Shown: positions 11,103 to 19,689 of the stretch, piece by piece
How positions within the stretch are numbered: the first letter of the stretch is position 1
Layout: the number at the start of each line of letters is the position of its first letter
DNA from: Lachnospiraceae bacterium
GTDB lineage: Bacteria; Bacillota; Clostridia; Lachnospirales; Lachnospiraceae
NCBI GenBank assembly: GCA_017479935.1
Contig: JAFVBO010000104.1
Span: forward strand, 1-64,000
DNA: 64,000 nucleotides
Direction: 5' to 3'
Position numbers and translations under genes: made by a program
Notes under the pieces: model-generated
Told to the model about the DNA's origin: nothing
Databases searched by the model: none
Seen by the model: the letters and a program-made list of their open reading frames with translations, nothing else

Positions 11103-11810
11103 ATGGTACGGATCGCAATCGTGGATGATGATCCCGCGGAGAGGGAACGGATCCGGGAATGCCTGAATTACGTGACGGAGCAGGAGAAGACAGAATTTCA
11201 GATCGATGAATTCGGAACCGGCCGGTCCTTTTTGGGCAATTACCAGCCGGTCTATGACATCGTGTTCATGGATATCGCCATGCCGGGGCTTGATGGGATG
11301 GCCACGGCCCGCTCGCTGCGGGAACTGGATACCAAGGTGCTTCTGATTTTCGTCACCAGCCTGGCCCAGTACGCGTTAGAGGGCTATTCGGTGGACGCGC
11401 TGGATTTCCTCTTAAAGCCCATCAACCGCTATAGCTTTGCTCTGAAAATGAAACGGGCGCTTTCCCGCACGGTGAAACGCACGGGGGATACGATCTCCGT
11501 GAAGACCGACGGGACGGTGCGCGCGATTTCCCTGGACAGTATCCGCTATCTGGAGGTTTCCGGCCATTATGTGATCTATCACACGACGGAAGGAGACTTC
11601 GCGGAATACAGCACCATGAAGGAGGCGGAAAAGAAGATCGCGAAGGACAGTTTTGTCCGCTGCAGCCAGTCGTTTCTGATTAACCTTCGCTATGTAACCG
11701 GCGCGGACCGCGACTGCGTGTACGTGGAAAACATAGGAATCCCGTTTTCGAGACCGCAGAAAAAAGCGTTCCTGGAAGCGCTCTCCGGCTTTATGGGAGG
11801 ACAACGATGA
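11103..11810 (+). CDS. LytTR-family response regulator
   Basis: 235 residues: a receiver domain (acidic pocket Asp8-Asp10, phospho-acceptor Asp in VFMDIAMPG near residue 57, switch Thr in FVTS, Lys in LKPI) and a LytTR DNA-binding domain from about residue 130 (ISVKTDGTVRAISLDSIRYLE, then FVRCSQSFLINLRYV). Regulators of this type bind direct repeats and often control peptide-signalling, bacteriocin or surface genes. It lies 17 bases after rsmI and its stop overlaps the kinase start, so the two form a pair. The target genes cannot be read from the sequence. Confidence 0.92.
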   Translation: MVRIAIVDDDPAERERIRECLNYVTEQEKTEFQIDEFGTGRSFLGNYQPVYDIVFMDIAMPGLDGMATARSLRELDTKVLLIFVTSLAQYALEGYSVDALDFLLKPINRYSFALKMKRALSRTVKRTGDTISVKTDGTVRAISLDSIRYLEVSGHYVIYHTTEGDFAEYSTMKEAEKKIAKDSFVRCSQSFLINLRYVTGADRDCVYVENIGIPFSRPQKKAFLEALSGFMGGQR

Positions 11811-13096
11811 TGGATATCCTGGCAAAATATATAGGAACCATTCTTCTGTGTGTGCAGCTGATCGCAGGCGAGCTGATTTTCCTGTATTCGGCGGATAAAA
11901 GGAAGAACTTTGCGATCCGGCTGCCCCTGGCAAGCATCGCCTATATCGTGGTGGCCTGCCGGATCCCGCGGCTTTCCACGTTCCATTACCATCAGCTATA
12001 CCAGTTTGCCTGGATTATGCTGATCTTTGCCGGGAGCGTGGCGGTCATGGGCTTTTCATTCCGCATCAGATGGTGGCCGCTGTTTTCCCTGTGCGTGGCG
12101 GGTTACGCGGTGCAGCACCTTTCGTTTCATGTGTGCAACATGATCGGCCACACGCAGGTGTTTGCCGATATGCAGCCCGGGCTTTTAAGCAGAGCCATGC
12201 GGACGGAAGCTGCCTTTATGCCATGGATCTATCTGATTATGTTCCTTACCTTCGGACTGTTCTGTGCCCGGAATGAGTGCTGGAAAAAGATGGACATGCG
12301 CTTTGGCGCGGTTTCCATTCCCACCATCTTCATCTGTATCGGGCTGACCCGCCTGACCAGGTATCTGGGAGAGTTCAACTATATCAGCGTCAGCATTTAC
12401 GCGGTTATCTGCTGCCTGTTTGCCCTGGTGGTGCAGCTGGTGCTCTTTAAGGTCGTCGATCTGAAGAACGAAAATGCGATGATCCAGGCCCTCTGGAAGG
12501 AGGACCGCCGGCAGTTCGAGCTGAGCAAGAAGACTATCGACGTCATCAACATCAAGTCCCACGACTTAAAGCATAAGCTGGCCGGTTTAAAAGGGCGCCT
12601 TCCGAAGGAAGAGATCGATTCCATCGACGAGGCGGTGCGCATTTATGACAGCACCTACAAGACCGGAAACGACGCGCTGGACGTGCTGCTCACGGAAAAC
12701 AGCCTGCATTGCCAGACGGAGAACATTCTGATGACCTTTACCGGAAACGGAAAGGATCTGGCTTTCATGAACGAAATGGATGTGTACTCGCTCTTTGGAA
12801 ACGCCATCTCCAATGCTGTGGAGGCTGCGCGCCTGGTGGAGGATCCGGAGAAAAGACTGGTGGATATCGTGGTGGAGAGCCGCGGAAAACTGGTGAACAT
12901 CAGCGTATCAAACTACTTTAACGGCGAGGTGCGCGTGGTGGACGGCCTTCCGGAGACCACCAAGAAGGAAGAGCAAGGCTACCACGGATTTGGCATGAAG
13001 AGCATGCGGCTTTTGGCGGAGAAGTACGGCGGGGGCATTTCTGTTGATGTGAAAGAGGATTTGTTCTGCCTTGGGGTATATCTGTTTACGAGGTAA
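11807..13096 (+). CDS. GHKL-domain sensor histidine kinase (AgrC-like)
   Basis: 429 residues. The first ~225 form about six hydrophobic membrane segments with no large extracellular domain, as in AgrC-type peptide sensors. A short dimerisation helix follows with the probable phospho-accepting histidine in KSHDLKHKL (~250), then a GHKL ATPase domain with N-box (FGNAISNAVEAA) and G-box (GYHGFGMKSM). It overlaps the preceding response regulator by four bases (ATGATGG) and should phosphorylate it. No propeptide or processing membrane protease of agr type is adjacent, so the signal is unknown. Confidence 0.88.
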   Translation: MMDILAKYIGTILLCVQLIAGELIFLYSADKRKNFAIRLPLASIAYIVVACRIPRLSTFHYHQLYQFAWIMLIFAGSVAVMGFSFRIRWWPLFSLCVAGYAVQHLSFHVCNMIGHTQVFADMQPGLLSRAMRTEAAFMPWIYLIMFLTFGLFCARNECWKKMDMRFGAVSIPTIFICIGLTRLTRYLGEFNYISVSIYAVICCLFALVVQLVLFKVVDLKNENAMIQALWKEDRRQFELSKKTIDVINIKSHDLKHKLAGLKGRLPKEEIDSIDEAVRIYDSTYKTGNDALDVLLTENSLHCQTENILMTFTGNGKDLAFMNEMDVYSLFGNAISNAVEAARLVEDPEKRLVDIVVESRGKLVNISVSNYFNGEVRVVDGLPETTKKEEQGYHGFGMKSMRLLAEKYGGGISVDVKEDLFCLGVYLFTR

Positions 13097-13140
13097 AAAA
13101 AGGGGCCACCACACAAATCGAGTGATTTGTGAGGCGGCCC
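13095..13140. terminator. bidirectional terminator between convergent genes
   Basis: GGGCC/GGCCC and CACAAATC/GATTTGTG form one long hairpin. Seven A on the left give a T7 tract for the minus-strand gene; the plus-strand tail (TGTTCGTTTATTTT) is weaker. Confidence 0.75.
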
Positions 13141-13182
13141 TGTTCGTTTATTTTCTTTTTGTGGGCCAAAAGGAAAGAACCA

Positions 13183-14574
13183 TCAGGCCAGATGCCGGAA
13201 GGCCCGCATCACACTCTGCAGGATGGCCAGGCTGATGGCGCGGCCGCGGCTGACGAGAACATCCTGGTAGTCGCTGCCAACGCCTGTGGTGCCGTTTGCG
13301 AGCGTGTAGCGGGAGCGGTCCTGGTAGCGGGTGGTCTCTTCTTTCAGGAGTCGGTTCATCTCCGGGCTTTCCACGCGCAGCATGAGCTCCGTGTCCAGAT
13401 AGACGCTTCGGATGTCGGAGTTGCAGGATCCTACATAGGAAATGTCGTCATCCACCAGAAGAAGCTTGGAGTGGAAGGGATAATCCCCCAGGTATTCGTA
13501 GACGTTGACGCCGGTGGAAAGGACGTTTTCCCGATAGTTTAAGTAATCGACGCCGGCGACCGGGTTGGAGCCGCCTTCGGCTGCGTTGATCAGAACATCC
13601 AGCTGCCTTGCCGTGGAGGATGCCTTTTGCAGAGTTTCGTACATCTCGCTGCTGCACACCAGGTACGGCGTCTGAAGGAGAATGTCCGAGCCCTCGTGCA
13701 TGTCAGCGGCCATTTCGTTCCATAAAAGGGGATCCTTGTAGCCGTTGTAGGCCGGGTTGGAGTACAGGCATAACGAGGCGGAGAAGAAAGTTTCCGGGCC
13801 TTCGTACGGGTTTGCGAGGCGCTTTTCCTGATAGCGGGCGAGGAGCTCCTTGCCCCCGTCGCCCGGAAGGGAAAGAGACTGGCAGCAGTCCAGGTTCCAG
13901 ACGGTTTCCGCGTACAGGCGGAGTTGCTTATAGGCGCGCCCTTTCCCCGGCTCCGTCTCCATGACGACAAAGTCCCGGTCGTGCTTTTTGGCGCTGTCCT
14001 CCACGTAATCGCCAAAGAAGGCGCTGCTGATGTTGCGCCCGCTGATGAGGAAGTACGTGTCGTCCACCAGAATGTACTTGTCGTGCATGCGGTAGTTGAT
14101 CCGCCAGGGCGCGTGCAGAAAGAGCGGATTGTAGACCTTCACCTCCACGTTTTCGTGGGAGGAAAGGGTCCGGAAATCCCTGGTATGAAACAGATTGTAA
14201 AACAGGCAGGTGCCATCGACGAGGAGCCGCACTTTGACGCCGCGGTCCGCCGCGGCATACAGGCCGCTCAGCATATCCGCGCCGGCCTCATCGTCATGCA
14301 TTTCGAAGATGGCCATAAACAGCGTTTCCTTCGCCTGTTCCATCAGCCACAGGCGCTCCGCGAGCGCCTCGTTGTTATCGCCCACATAGGCGATTTTTTC
14401 GGGGGCTTCGCCGACGGCAGCCTCCATGGCTTTGGCTGTTATGTTCCAGCTTTCGCGGTTGCTCTCCCGGACCGTATGGCTCCAGCACGGCAGGGTCAGC
14501 CCGATGAATTCATAAACGGCAAAAGCAATCCAGAGCCACCAGATGCGAAAACGCCGCTTTTTTGTTTTTTTCAT
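13183..14574 (-). CDS. phospholipase D / cardiolipin synthase-like membrane protein
   Basis: 463 residues from the chosen ATG. A basic N-terminus (KKTKKRRFR) precedes one transmembrane helix (~10-30), and two phospholipase D HKD motifs follow: MHDKYILVDDTYFLISGRN and FHSKLLLVDDDISYVGSCN. Paired HKD motifs form one active site for transfer or hydrolysis of phosphodiesters, commonly cardiolipin synthesis. AGGAG is 13 bases from this ATG and only one base from an alternative ATG four codons upstream (14586), so the exact start is uncertain. It is convergent with the kinase gene and divergent from the GtrA-like gene. Confidence 0.85.
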   Translation of the reverse strand: MKKTKKRRFRIWWLWIAFAVYEFIGLTLPCWSHTVRESNRESWNITAKAMEAAVGEAPEKIAYVGDNNEALAERLWLMEQAKETLFMAIFEMHDDEAGADMLSGLYAAADRGVKVRLLVDGTCLFYNLFHTRDFRTLSSHENVEVKVYNPLFLHAPWRINYRMHDKYILVDDTYFLISGRNISSAFFGDYVEDSAKKHDRDFVVMETEPGKGRAYKQLRLYAETVWNLDCCQSLSLPGDGGKELLARYQEKRLANPYEGPETFFSASLCLYSNPAYNGYKDPLLWNEMAADMHEGSDILLQTPYLVCSSEMYETLQKASSTARQLDVLINAAEGGSNPVAGVDYLNYRENVLSTGVNVYEYLGDYPFHSKLLLVDDDISYVGSCNSDIRSVYLDTELMLRVESPEMNRLLKEETTRYQDRSRYTLANGTTGVGSDYQDVLVSRGRAISLAILQSVMRAFRHLA

Positions 14575-14678
14575 ACGACAATCCATGCTCCTGTTCAAAA
14601 GCGTGGGAACAGGAATTCCTTTCTTTTCAAAGTGTAAAAAAGGGGGTGTTCGTGTCGGCAAAGTCAATGATTTTTCGC

Positions 14679-14707
14679 TTGACACAGGGCGAGGGTGTCC
14701 GTTAAAC
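14679..14707 (+). promoter_or_regulatory. promoter for the GtrA-like gene
   Basis: TTGACA, a 17-base spacer and TTAAAC (or TAAACT at 18). It leaves a leader of about 130 bases before an AAGGAGGGA site. Confidence 0.6.
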
Positions 14708-14846
14708 TGTAGGTACAAAGTAGCCGTTTAGCACGGAATTTTTCCGCGCATAAATGGTTGCGAAACACGGTTGTTCAGCGCTAAAGTACGGCATAGTAGC
14801 GCTGAGCAGATTTCCAAAATCATATACCTTAAGGAGGGAAAAATCA

Positions 14847-15407
14847 ATGTCATCTTTTGCCGAAAAACACCCGAAGGCAGCCCAGTGGATCCGTGAAGGC
14901 GGCCTGTTCCTGATCTTCAGCTACGTTGTCACGTTCTTAAAGTGGCTTCTGTTAACCGTTCTGCAGCCGCTGTTCCAGAACCTCATCGGTGATGTGGAAT
15001 GGGTATGGCCCAACATTCCGATTGAGCTGTTCGGAGTTCCGATCAACTTCTCCATCATCGGCAACACCTTAGCTGCCGGCGGTCTGGCCTTCACGATCGC
15101 GAACCTGATCACCATCTTCTTCGGTGAGTGCGTGAACTTCCCTCTTCAGAGAAATATCACCTTCCGCAGCCACGGCCCGGTTGTTCCGCAGATCATCTGC
15201 CACTTCCTGGCTACGATCGCTGTGTTCCTGGTCATGAACCTGTTCACGAACATCTGGAACCCGGTTACGGCACACTTTAACATTCCTCAGGGCATCGCCA
15301 ACATCGTGACGACCGTTGTCACCGGTGGTGTTGCCATGATCATCATCTTCGCCGTCGATAAGACCATCTTCTCCGAAAACTTCGGAAAGAAGAAGGAAGA
15401 GGCTTAA
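14847..15407 (+). CDS. GtrA-like small integral membrane protein
   Basis: 186 residues with four predicted membrane segments (~18-43, ~70-100, ~112-135, ~150-172). The loop NFPLQRNITFRS after the second segment resembles the N-x-x-x-x-R-x-x-TF motif of GtrA-family proteins, which are linked to moving polyprenyl-linked sugars across the membrane; the match is partial, so the family is tentative. The start follows a near-perfect AAGGAGGGA. The gene has its own promoter and terminator and is thus a single-gene unit. Confidence 0.6.
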   Translation: MSSFAEKHPKAAQWIREGGLFLIFSYVVTFLKWLLLTVLQPLFQNLIGDVEWVWPNIPIELFGVPINFSIIGNTLAAGGLAFTIANLITIFFGECVNFPLQRNITFRSHGPVVPQIICHFLATIAVFLVMNLFTNIWNPVTAHFNIPQGIANIVTTVVTGGVAMIIIFAVDKTIFSENFGKKKEEA

Positions 15408-15441
15408 AGAGCCGCGCGATTGATACAGGCAGTTTTATGGA

Positions 15442-15470
15442 GCCTGGCCCCCATGGGGCCGGGCTTTTTT
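15442..15470 (+). terminator. terminator of the GtrA-like gene
   Basis: A 10-base-pair stem (GCCTGGCCCC / GGGGCCGGGC) with a 3-base loop is followed by six T. Confidence 0.92.
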
Positions 15471-15774
15471 GAATTGTTGAGTGCTAACCGGTAGGTAGTG
15501 AGTCAAAAAACTCTGCAGTCAGAACCCTTAAAGGATCTTTTTTTATGATAGACCTGAAATCTATACAAAATGGAAAGAGTTTATGATATTATGATTACGA
15601 AGACAGATGTCTCAGGAAACACAGCCAATGCCATTCAGATAAGCTATAGCTTTGCACATCTGGTGGCAGGAGACATACCCTGGCAAGAAAAAACGGCGGA
15701 AAGGTATGTTTGATGCTGTGGATACCGCGGTAGGAGACAAACTTTAGCGAGAAAAAGACAGAAAGGGGATTTTT
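15471..15774. other. intergenic region upstream of the DUF885 gene
   Basis: Moderately AT-rich. It contains TATGATATTATG near 15582, which may carry a -10 element, but no -35 at good spacing is clear. A 40-codon frame (15591-15713) has no ribosome site and is not called. Nothing else is recognised. Confidence 0.4.
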
Positions 15775-17826
15775 ATGAATTCATTGTGGAAACGTTTGGC
15801 GGCTTTATCTCTGGCCGTATTGGTTGGAGCAGGGAGCTTTTTGACGGCGGCACCCTTACAGGCAGAAGCAACCGCATCGCCGTTTGGCCGCGGCAGCAAG
15901 GCCGCACAGGCACAGGAGTCGGCAGAGGCCGCGGAAAATGAGAGCGTAGAGGCGATCAAGCCGGAGACGGAAGAACCGACAACCGTCGCGGAGCCTGAAA
16001 CGGAAGCGCCTGAAACCGCCGCAGAACCCGAAACGGCAGCGCCGGAAACCGAAAGTCCGGTAGCGGAGACGGAAGAACCGACAACCACCGCAGAATCCGA
16101 GTCAGCAGCACCGGAACCCGAATCTCCTGAGACGGAGCCGCAGGAGACGGATGTAGACCTGGCGAGTGCGCAGGAAGCGTTTGACGCGCTCACGCAGGAT
16201 TTGTTCCTGCAGATCATGAGCGACAATGCGCTGGATCTGCACTACACCCTTCGCTACCCCGAAAACTATGGCATCACGGATGCGCCGGCCACCTTCGGCA
16301 CCTACTCCCTGGAGTTCATGGAGGAGGACAAGCTGGATACGGAGGAGAAGTTGGCACAGTTAAAAGCCATCGACCGGGAACTTCTGACAAAGGACAGCCA
16401 GGTGGTGTACGACATCCTGCTGGATACGATGGAGTCCTCGCTGGCGGTGTCCGAATTCCCGCTGTATGATGAGCAGCTGAGTCCCACCACCGGCATTCAG
16501 ACCAATCTTCCGATTTTGATGGCGGAATACACCTTCAACAATAAAAAGGATGTAGACACGTACCTGGCGCTGCTGCGCGATCTGCCGGCGTTCTACGATC
16601 AGATCATCGCCTTTGAGCAGAAGAAATCCGAGGCGGGCCTGTTCATGAGCGATGTGGCCGTGGATGATCTGGTGGAAAGCTGCACAGCCTTTTTACAGGA
16701 TCAGGAAAATCATTATCTGATCACTACCTTTGATACCCGCGTGGATGCGCTTTCCGACCTGACACAGGAGGAGAAGGCGTCCTATAAGGAGCAGAACAAG
16801 GCAGCCTTTCAAGAGGCGGTCATCCCGGCGTATGAAAACCTGATCGCCGGTCTTACGGCGTTAAAAGGAACCGGCAAGAATGAGATCGGCCTGGCAGGAC
16901 TCCCGGAGGGCAAAGCGTATTATGAAGCTTTAGTGGCGCAGACCACCGGAACCCGGTATTCCGTCGAGGAGCTGATCGAGCAGGTGGAAATCACGATGTC
17001 CAAGGACATGATGGCTCTCAGCTTCCAGGCGCTTCTTCACCCGAAGGCCGTGGAGAAGTTGGAAAGTTTTTCTTTCAGCTATACGGACCCGGAGGAAATC
17101 CTGACGGTTCTGCAGGAAAAGATTAAGGACGAGTTCCCGGCTCTTCCGCCCACCAGTTACACAATCAAGCACGTGCCGGAAGCCCTGCAGGGTGAGATGA
17201 GCCCCGCGTTTTACCTGACTCCCTGCGTGGACGATTACAGCATGAACAGCATCTACATCAACGATGGAAGTCTGGATGCAAGCAGCCTGTTCTCCACCCT
17301 GGCGCATGAAGGCTTCCCGGGCCACCTGGTGCAGACAGTGTACGCGCTCGCGAACCTGAAAAATCCTGTCCTGGCTGTCATTTCCTGCCCTGGCTACTCG
17401 GAAGGCTGGGCAACCTATGTGGAGATGCAGTCGTTTTTGTGGGATGAAGGCACGGATAAGAACGTGCTGAAAATCATGCAGCTGAACCAGCAGGCTACGT
17501 TGGCGCTCTATGCGCTGGCGGATCTGTACATCCACTACAAAGGCTACAGCCGTGAGCAGATCGGAGAGTTTCTGATGACGAATTTCGGCATTGACGATGT
17601 CGAGATTCAGAATGAGTTTTACAATTACATTATGGAATCGCCCACAAACTATCTGTGGTACTATGTGGGCTACCTGGAATTCCGTCAGATGCGGGAGGAA
17701 GCGGAAGACACGCTGGGAAGAAAGTTTGACGCGCTTGCCTTTAACACCTTCCTTCTGGACAAGGGAGACTGTTCCTTCCGCGTTCTGCGCCGTTACTTTG
17801 ACGAGTGGCTGGCGGAGCAGAAATAG
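15775..17826 (+). CDS. secreted DUF885-family metallopeptidase-like protein
   Basis: 683 residues. A Sec signal peptide (basic MNSLWKRL, hydrophobic core, cleavage near LQAEA) is followed by a low-complexity Glu/Thr/Pro/Ala linker (~50-125) and a DUF885 domain from about residue 130. The family's zinc-ligand motif is present as HEGFPGH (His511, Glu512, His517), and a GYSEGWATYVE segment follows about 30 residues later, as expected for the third ligand. Family members are poorly characterised predicted peptidases; this one should act outside the cell. AAAGGGG precedes the start. The acidic linker resembles that of the M16 protein at 21.3 kb. Confidence 0.87.
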   Translation: MNSLWKRLAALSLAVLVGAGSFLTAAPLQAEATASPFGRGSKAAQAQESAEAAENESVEAIKPETEEPTTVAEPETEAPETAAEPETAAPETESPVAETEEPTTTAESESAAPEPESPETEPQETDVDLASAQEAFDALTQDLFLQIMSDNALDLHYTLRYPENYGITDAPATFGTYSLEFMEEDKLDTEEKLAQLKAIDRELLTKDSQVVYDILLDTMESSLAVSEFPLYDEQLSPTTGIQTNLPILMAEYTFNNKKDVDTYLALLRDLPAFYDQIIAFEQKKSEAGLFMSDVAVDDLVESCTAFLQDQENHYLITTFDTRVDALSDLTQEEKASYKEQNKAAFQEAVIPAYENLIAGLTALKGTGKNEIGLAGLPEGKAYYEALVAQTTGTRYSVEELIEQVEITMSKDMMALSFQALLHPKAVEKLESFSFSYTDPEEILTVLQEKIKDEFPALPPTSYTIKHVPEALQGEMSPAFYLTPCVDDYSMNSIYINDGSLDASSLFSTLAHEGFPGHLVQTVYALANLKNPVLAVISCPGYSEGWATYVEMQSFLWDEGTDKNVLKIMQLNQQATLALYALADLYIHYKGYSREQIGEFLMTNFGIDDVEIQNEFYNYIMESPTNYLWYYVGYLEFRQMREEAEDTLGRKFDALAFNTFLLDKGDCSFRVLRRYFDEWLAEQK

Positions 17827-17830
17827 AAGT

Positions 17831-17950
17831 TGACAGGGAAGTGTGACAGGGGACGGACCTGTGTCAGAAAATGTGACAGGGGACGGGCCTGCGTCACAAA
17901 AGCTGTCAGCTTTTGTGACACAGGCCCGTCCCCTGTCACACCCTGTCACA
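17831..17950. repeat. GTGACAGGGGACGG repeat family, copy A
   Basis: Two direct GTGACAGGGGACGG units followed by a long hairpin centred on AAAAGCTGTCAGCTTTT and the complementary CCGTCCCCTGTCAC. It starts four bases after the DUF885 stop codon. Confidence 0.9.
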
Positions 17951-17953
17951 CAT

Positions 17954-18008
17954 GATTCGCGGACAAAAAAGGCCGATTCGCGGACAAAAAAGGCCGATTC
18001 GCGGACAA
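17954..18008 (+). repeat. 21-base tandem repeat
   Basis: Unit GATTCGCGGACAAAAAAGGC plus C, present 2.6 times at a period of exactly 21 bases, between repeat copy A and the serpin gene. Confidence 0.85.
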
Positions 18009-18031
18009 GTTTTCAGAGAATTTTGCAGTTG

Positions 18032-18040
18032 TGATAGAAT
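18032..18040 (+). promoter_or_regulatory. possible extended -10 for the serpin gene
   Basis: TGATAGAAT fits an extended -10 (TGnTATAAT) with one mismatch; the -35 (TTTTCA, 19-base spacing) is poor. Confidence 0.3.
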
Positions 18041-18143
18041 TAGACTGAAAAAACACAGTGAGCAACAGTTTAATGCGCACGTGTTTTTAGATATTGCCTG
18101 CAGGCTAAAAAAGAGGACATTATAAAGAACGAAAGGACTTATT

Positions 18144-19415
18144 ATGAAGAACAAATTGATTGCTGCCCTTATAGTATCCATTTTGTGCTCCCTGCTTGCA
18201 AATGGCTGTGCGGAAACATCGACTGCGGAAGAGAATGCCATCGATTATCTGCCATATCTTGTGGCTGCTCCTTCCGGATGGGAAGAAGTAATTCAGGAAG
18301 ACGCAATAAATGTGAAGGAGTACGCCGAGTTTGCCTATTCGTTGACAATGGAACTCCTGGAAAGCGAAAAGAATCTGGTTTGGTCTCCGCTTTCTGCCTA
18401 TGCAGCTGTGGCAATTATGGCGGAATTGACGGAAACAGAGACCAGGGAACAGCTCTTGAGGGCAGTTCAGTATGAGGAAATGCCTGCTTTGCGAAATCAA
18501 GTTGTTTCCATGCTGAGAGCCAATACAGTGGATGACGGACGTATGGTGTCACGACCCATGTTCTCTCTTTGGATCAATAACATCTGGGATATTCATTATG
18601 ATATTATTAATGAAATAGCAAAGGCATACAATATAAACGTGTTTGCGGGAACAGCAGGCGATGGAGCATACAGTAATGCGTTACGGAATTGGATTAACGA
18701 GCAGACGAACGATTTCCTGAAGAGTAGCGTGGAAGAAGTAAGCATAGATACCAAAGCGGCGCTGATGGTTGCTCTGACCTTTTCGTTTCAGGAATTTTTT
18801 GCAGCTGCCTTCCCCACGAGTGCAACCAGTGAGGGTATTTTCCATTCGCCGTCGGAAGATGTAACGGTTTCGTATATGCATCGTGAAAGCAATTTAAATT
18901 ATTACTGGGGAGATGGATTCGGTGCGGTACAGGTGCCGTTAAAAGAGGGAGGAGCCATGTGGCTGATTCTTCCCGATGAAAATAGGACTCCGGCGGAGCT
19001 TTTGGAAGATGAAAGCTTTCACTTGTTTTCGATAAATCCATATGAATGGGAGAATCAAAAGGCTGCAAAGGTAAAACTGACGTTACCGAAGTTTAAGATT
19101 ACTTATCAGACGGATTTGGCAGAGGGTTTAAAGAAGCTTGGAATAACCTATCTGTTTGATGAGGAAAAGTCTGATTTTTCCCCGCTCTTAAGTGAAGAAG
19201 GTGCCAAGGTCAATCAGCTCATGCAGTCGATTTCGATGGCAGTGGACGAGGATGGTATTTCCGCAGAAAGTCTGACAATGGTTGAGGTATATGGAGCTTC
19301 CGCGCCGCCACAAAATGGTGTGGTATTTACCTGTGATCATCCGTTCCTTTTTGGAATAGAAGGGCAGGATGGAGCATGGCTGTATGCGGGAGTGATTCAG
19401 AATCCGGCTGAATAA
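18144..19415 (+). CDS. serpin-family protease inhibitor, probable lipoprotein
   Basis: 423 residues. The N-terminus has a signal peptide ending LLANGC, a slightly atypical lipobox, so the protein is probably anchored outside the membrane. Serpin hallmarks follow: SPLSAYAAVAIMAELTETE (~76-94), the breach/shutter segment LFDEEKSDFSPL, a hinge-like VDEDGISAESLTMVEV before the reactive-centre loop, and the C-terminal signature FTCDHPFLFGIEG. Serpins trap serine or cysteine proteases by loop insertion; the hinge lacks the usual small-residue run (it has Glu and Leu), so it may be inhibitory only to some targets or non-inhibitory. AAAGGA precedes the ATG. Base composition is more AT-rich than its neighbours. 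Confidence 0.88.
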   Translation: MKNKLIAALIVSILCSLLANGCAETSTAEENAIDYLPYLVAAPSGWEEVIQEDAINVKEYAEFAYSLTMELLESEKNLVWSPLSAYAAVAIMAELTETETREQLLRAVQYEEMPALRNQVVSMLRANTVDDGRMVSRPMFSLWINNIWDIHYDIINEIAKAYNINVFAGTAGDGAYSNALRNWINEQTNDFLKSSVEEVSIDTKAALMVALTFSFQEFFAAAFPTSATSEGIFHSPSEDVTVSYMHRESNLNYYWGDGFGAVQVPLKEGGAMWLILPDENRTPAELLEDESFHLFSINPYEWENQKAAKVKLTLPKFKITYQTDLAEGLKKLGITYLFDEEKSDFSPLLSEEGAKVNQLMQSISMAVDEDGISAESLTMVEVYGASAPPQNGVVFTCDHPFLFGIEGQDGAWLYAGVIQNPAE

Positions 19416-19514
19416 ACCAGCCAGGGAATGTCAGGCGGGTGCCATGGAACGGTTCTTCCGGCAGGAGATCTGCCGGGAGAACCGTCTCATGCCAGAAAAT
19501 AGGATACTAGGAAG

Positions 19515-19688
19515 ATGAAAGATAAGAAGCAAAATCTGTGGGATGATTCCAGATGCCTTACCGTTGTGCGAACAGCTCTGCTGCTCCTGGCTGTTTGCCT
19601 GATTATTCATGGGATTTTAAACGGAAGCATGAAGGATGTCTTTCAAAAAGCCGTCCGGATTTGTATGGAGTGTATTGGCCTTGGGTAA
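19515..19688 (+). CDS. CD1871A-family CXXC mini-protein
   Basis: 57 residues: a polar N-terminus, one membrane helix (~17-34) and a C-terminal AVRICMECIGLG with the CXXC motif (Cys50, Cys53). This matches the CD1871A family of small clostridial proteins, of unknown function. The next gene, a polyferredoxin, starts one base after its stop, so the two are coupled. The CXXC next to a membrane iron-sulfur protein suggests a redox or maturation partner; that role is inference. Confidence 0.8.
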   Translation: MKDKKQNLWDDSRCLTVVRTALLLLAVCLIIHGILNGSMKDVFQKAVRICMECIGLG

Positions 19689-19689
19689 G

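Noticed and set aside
15591-15713. 40-codon frame before the DUF885 gene
   Set aside because: No ribosome site, no resemblance to known proteins, and it overlaps a likely promoter region.
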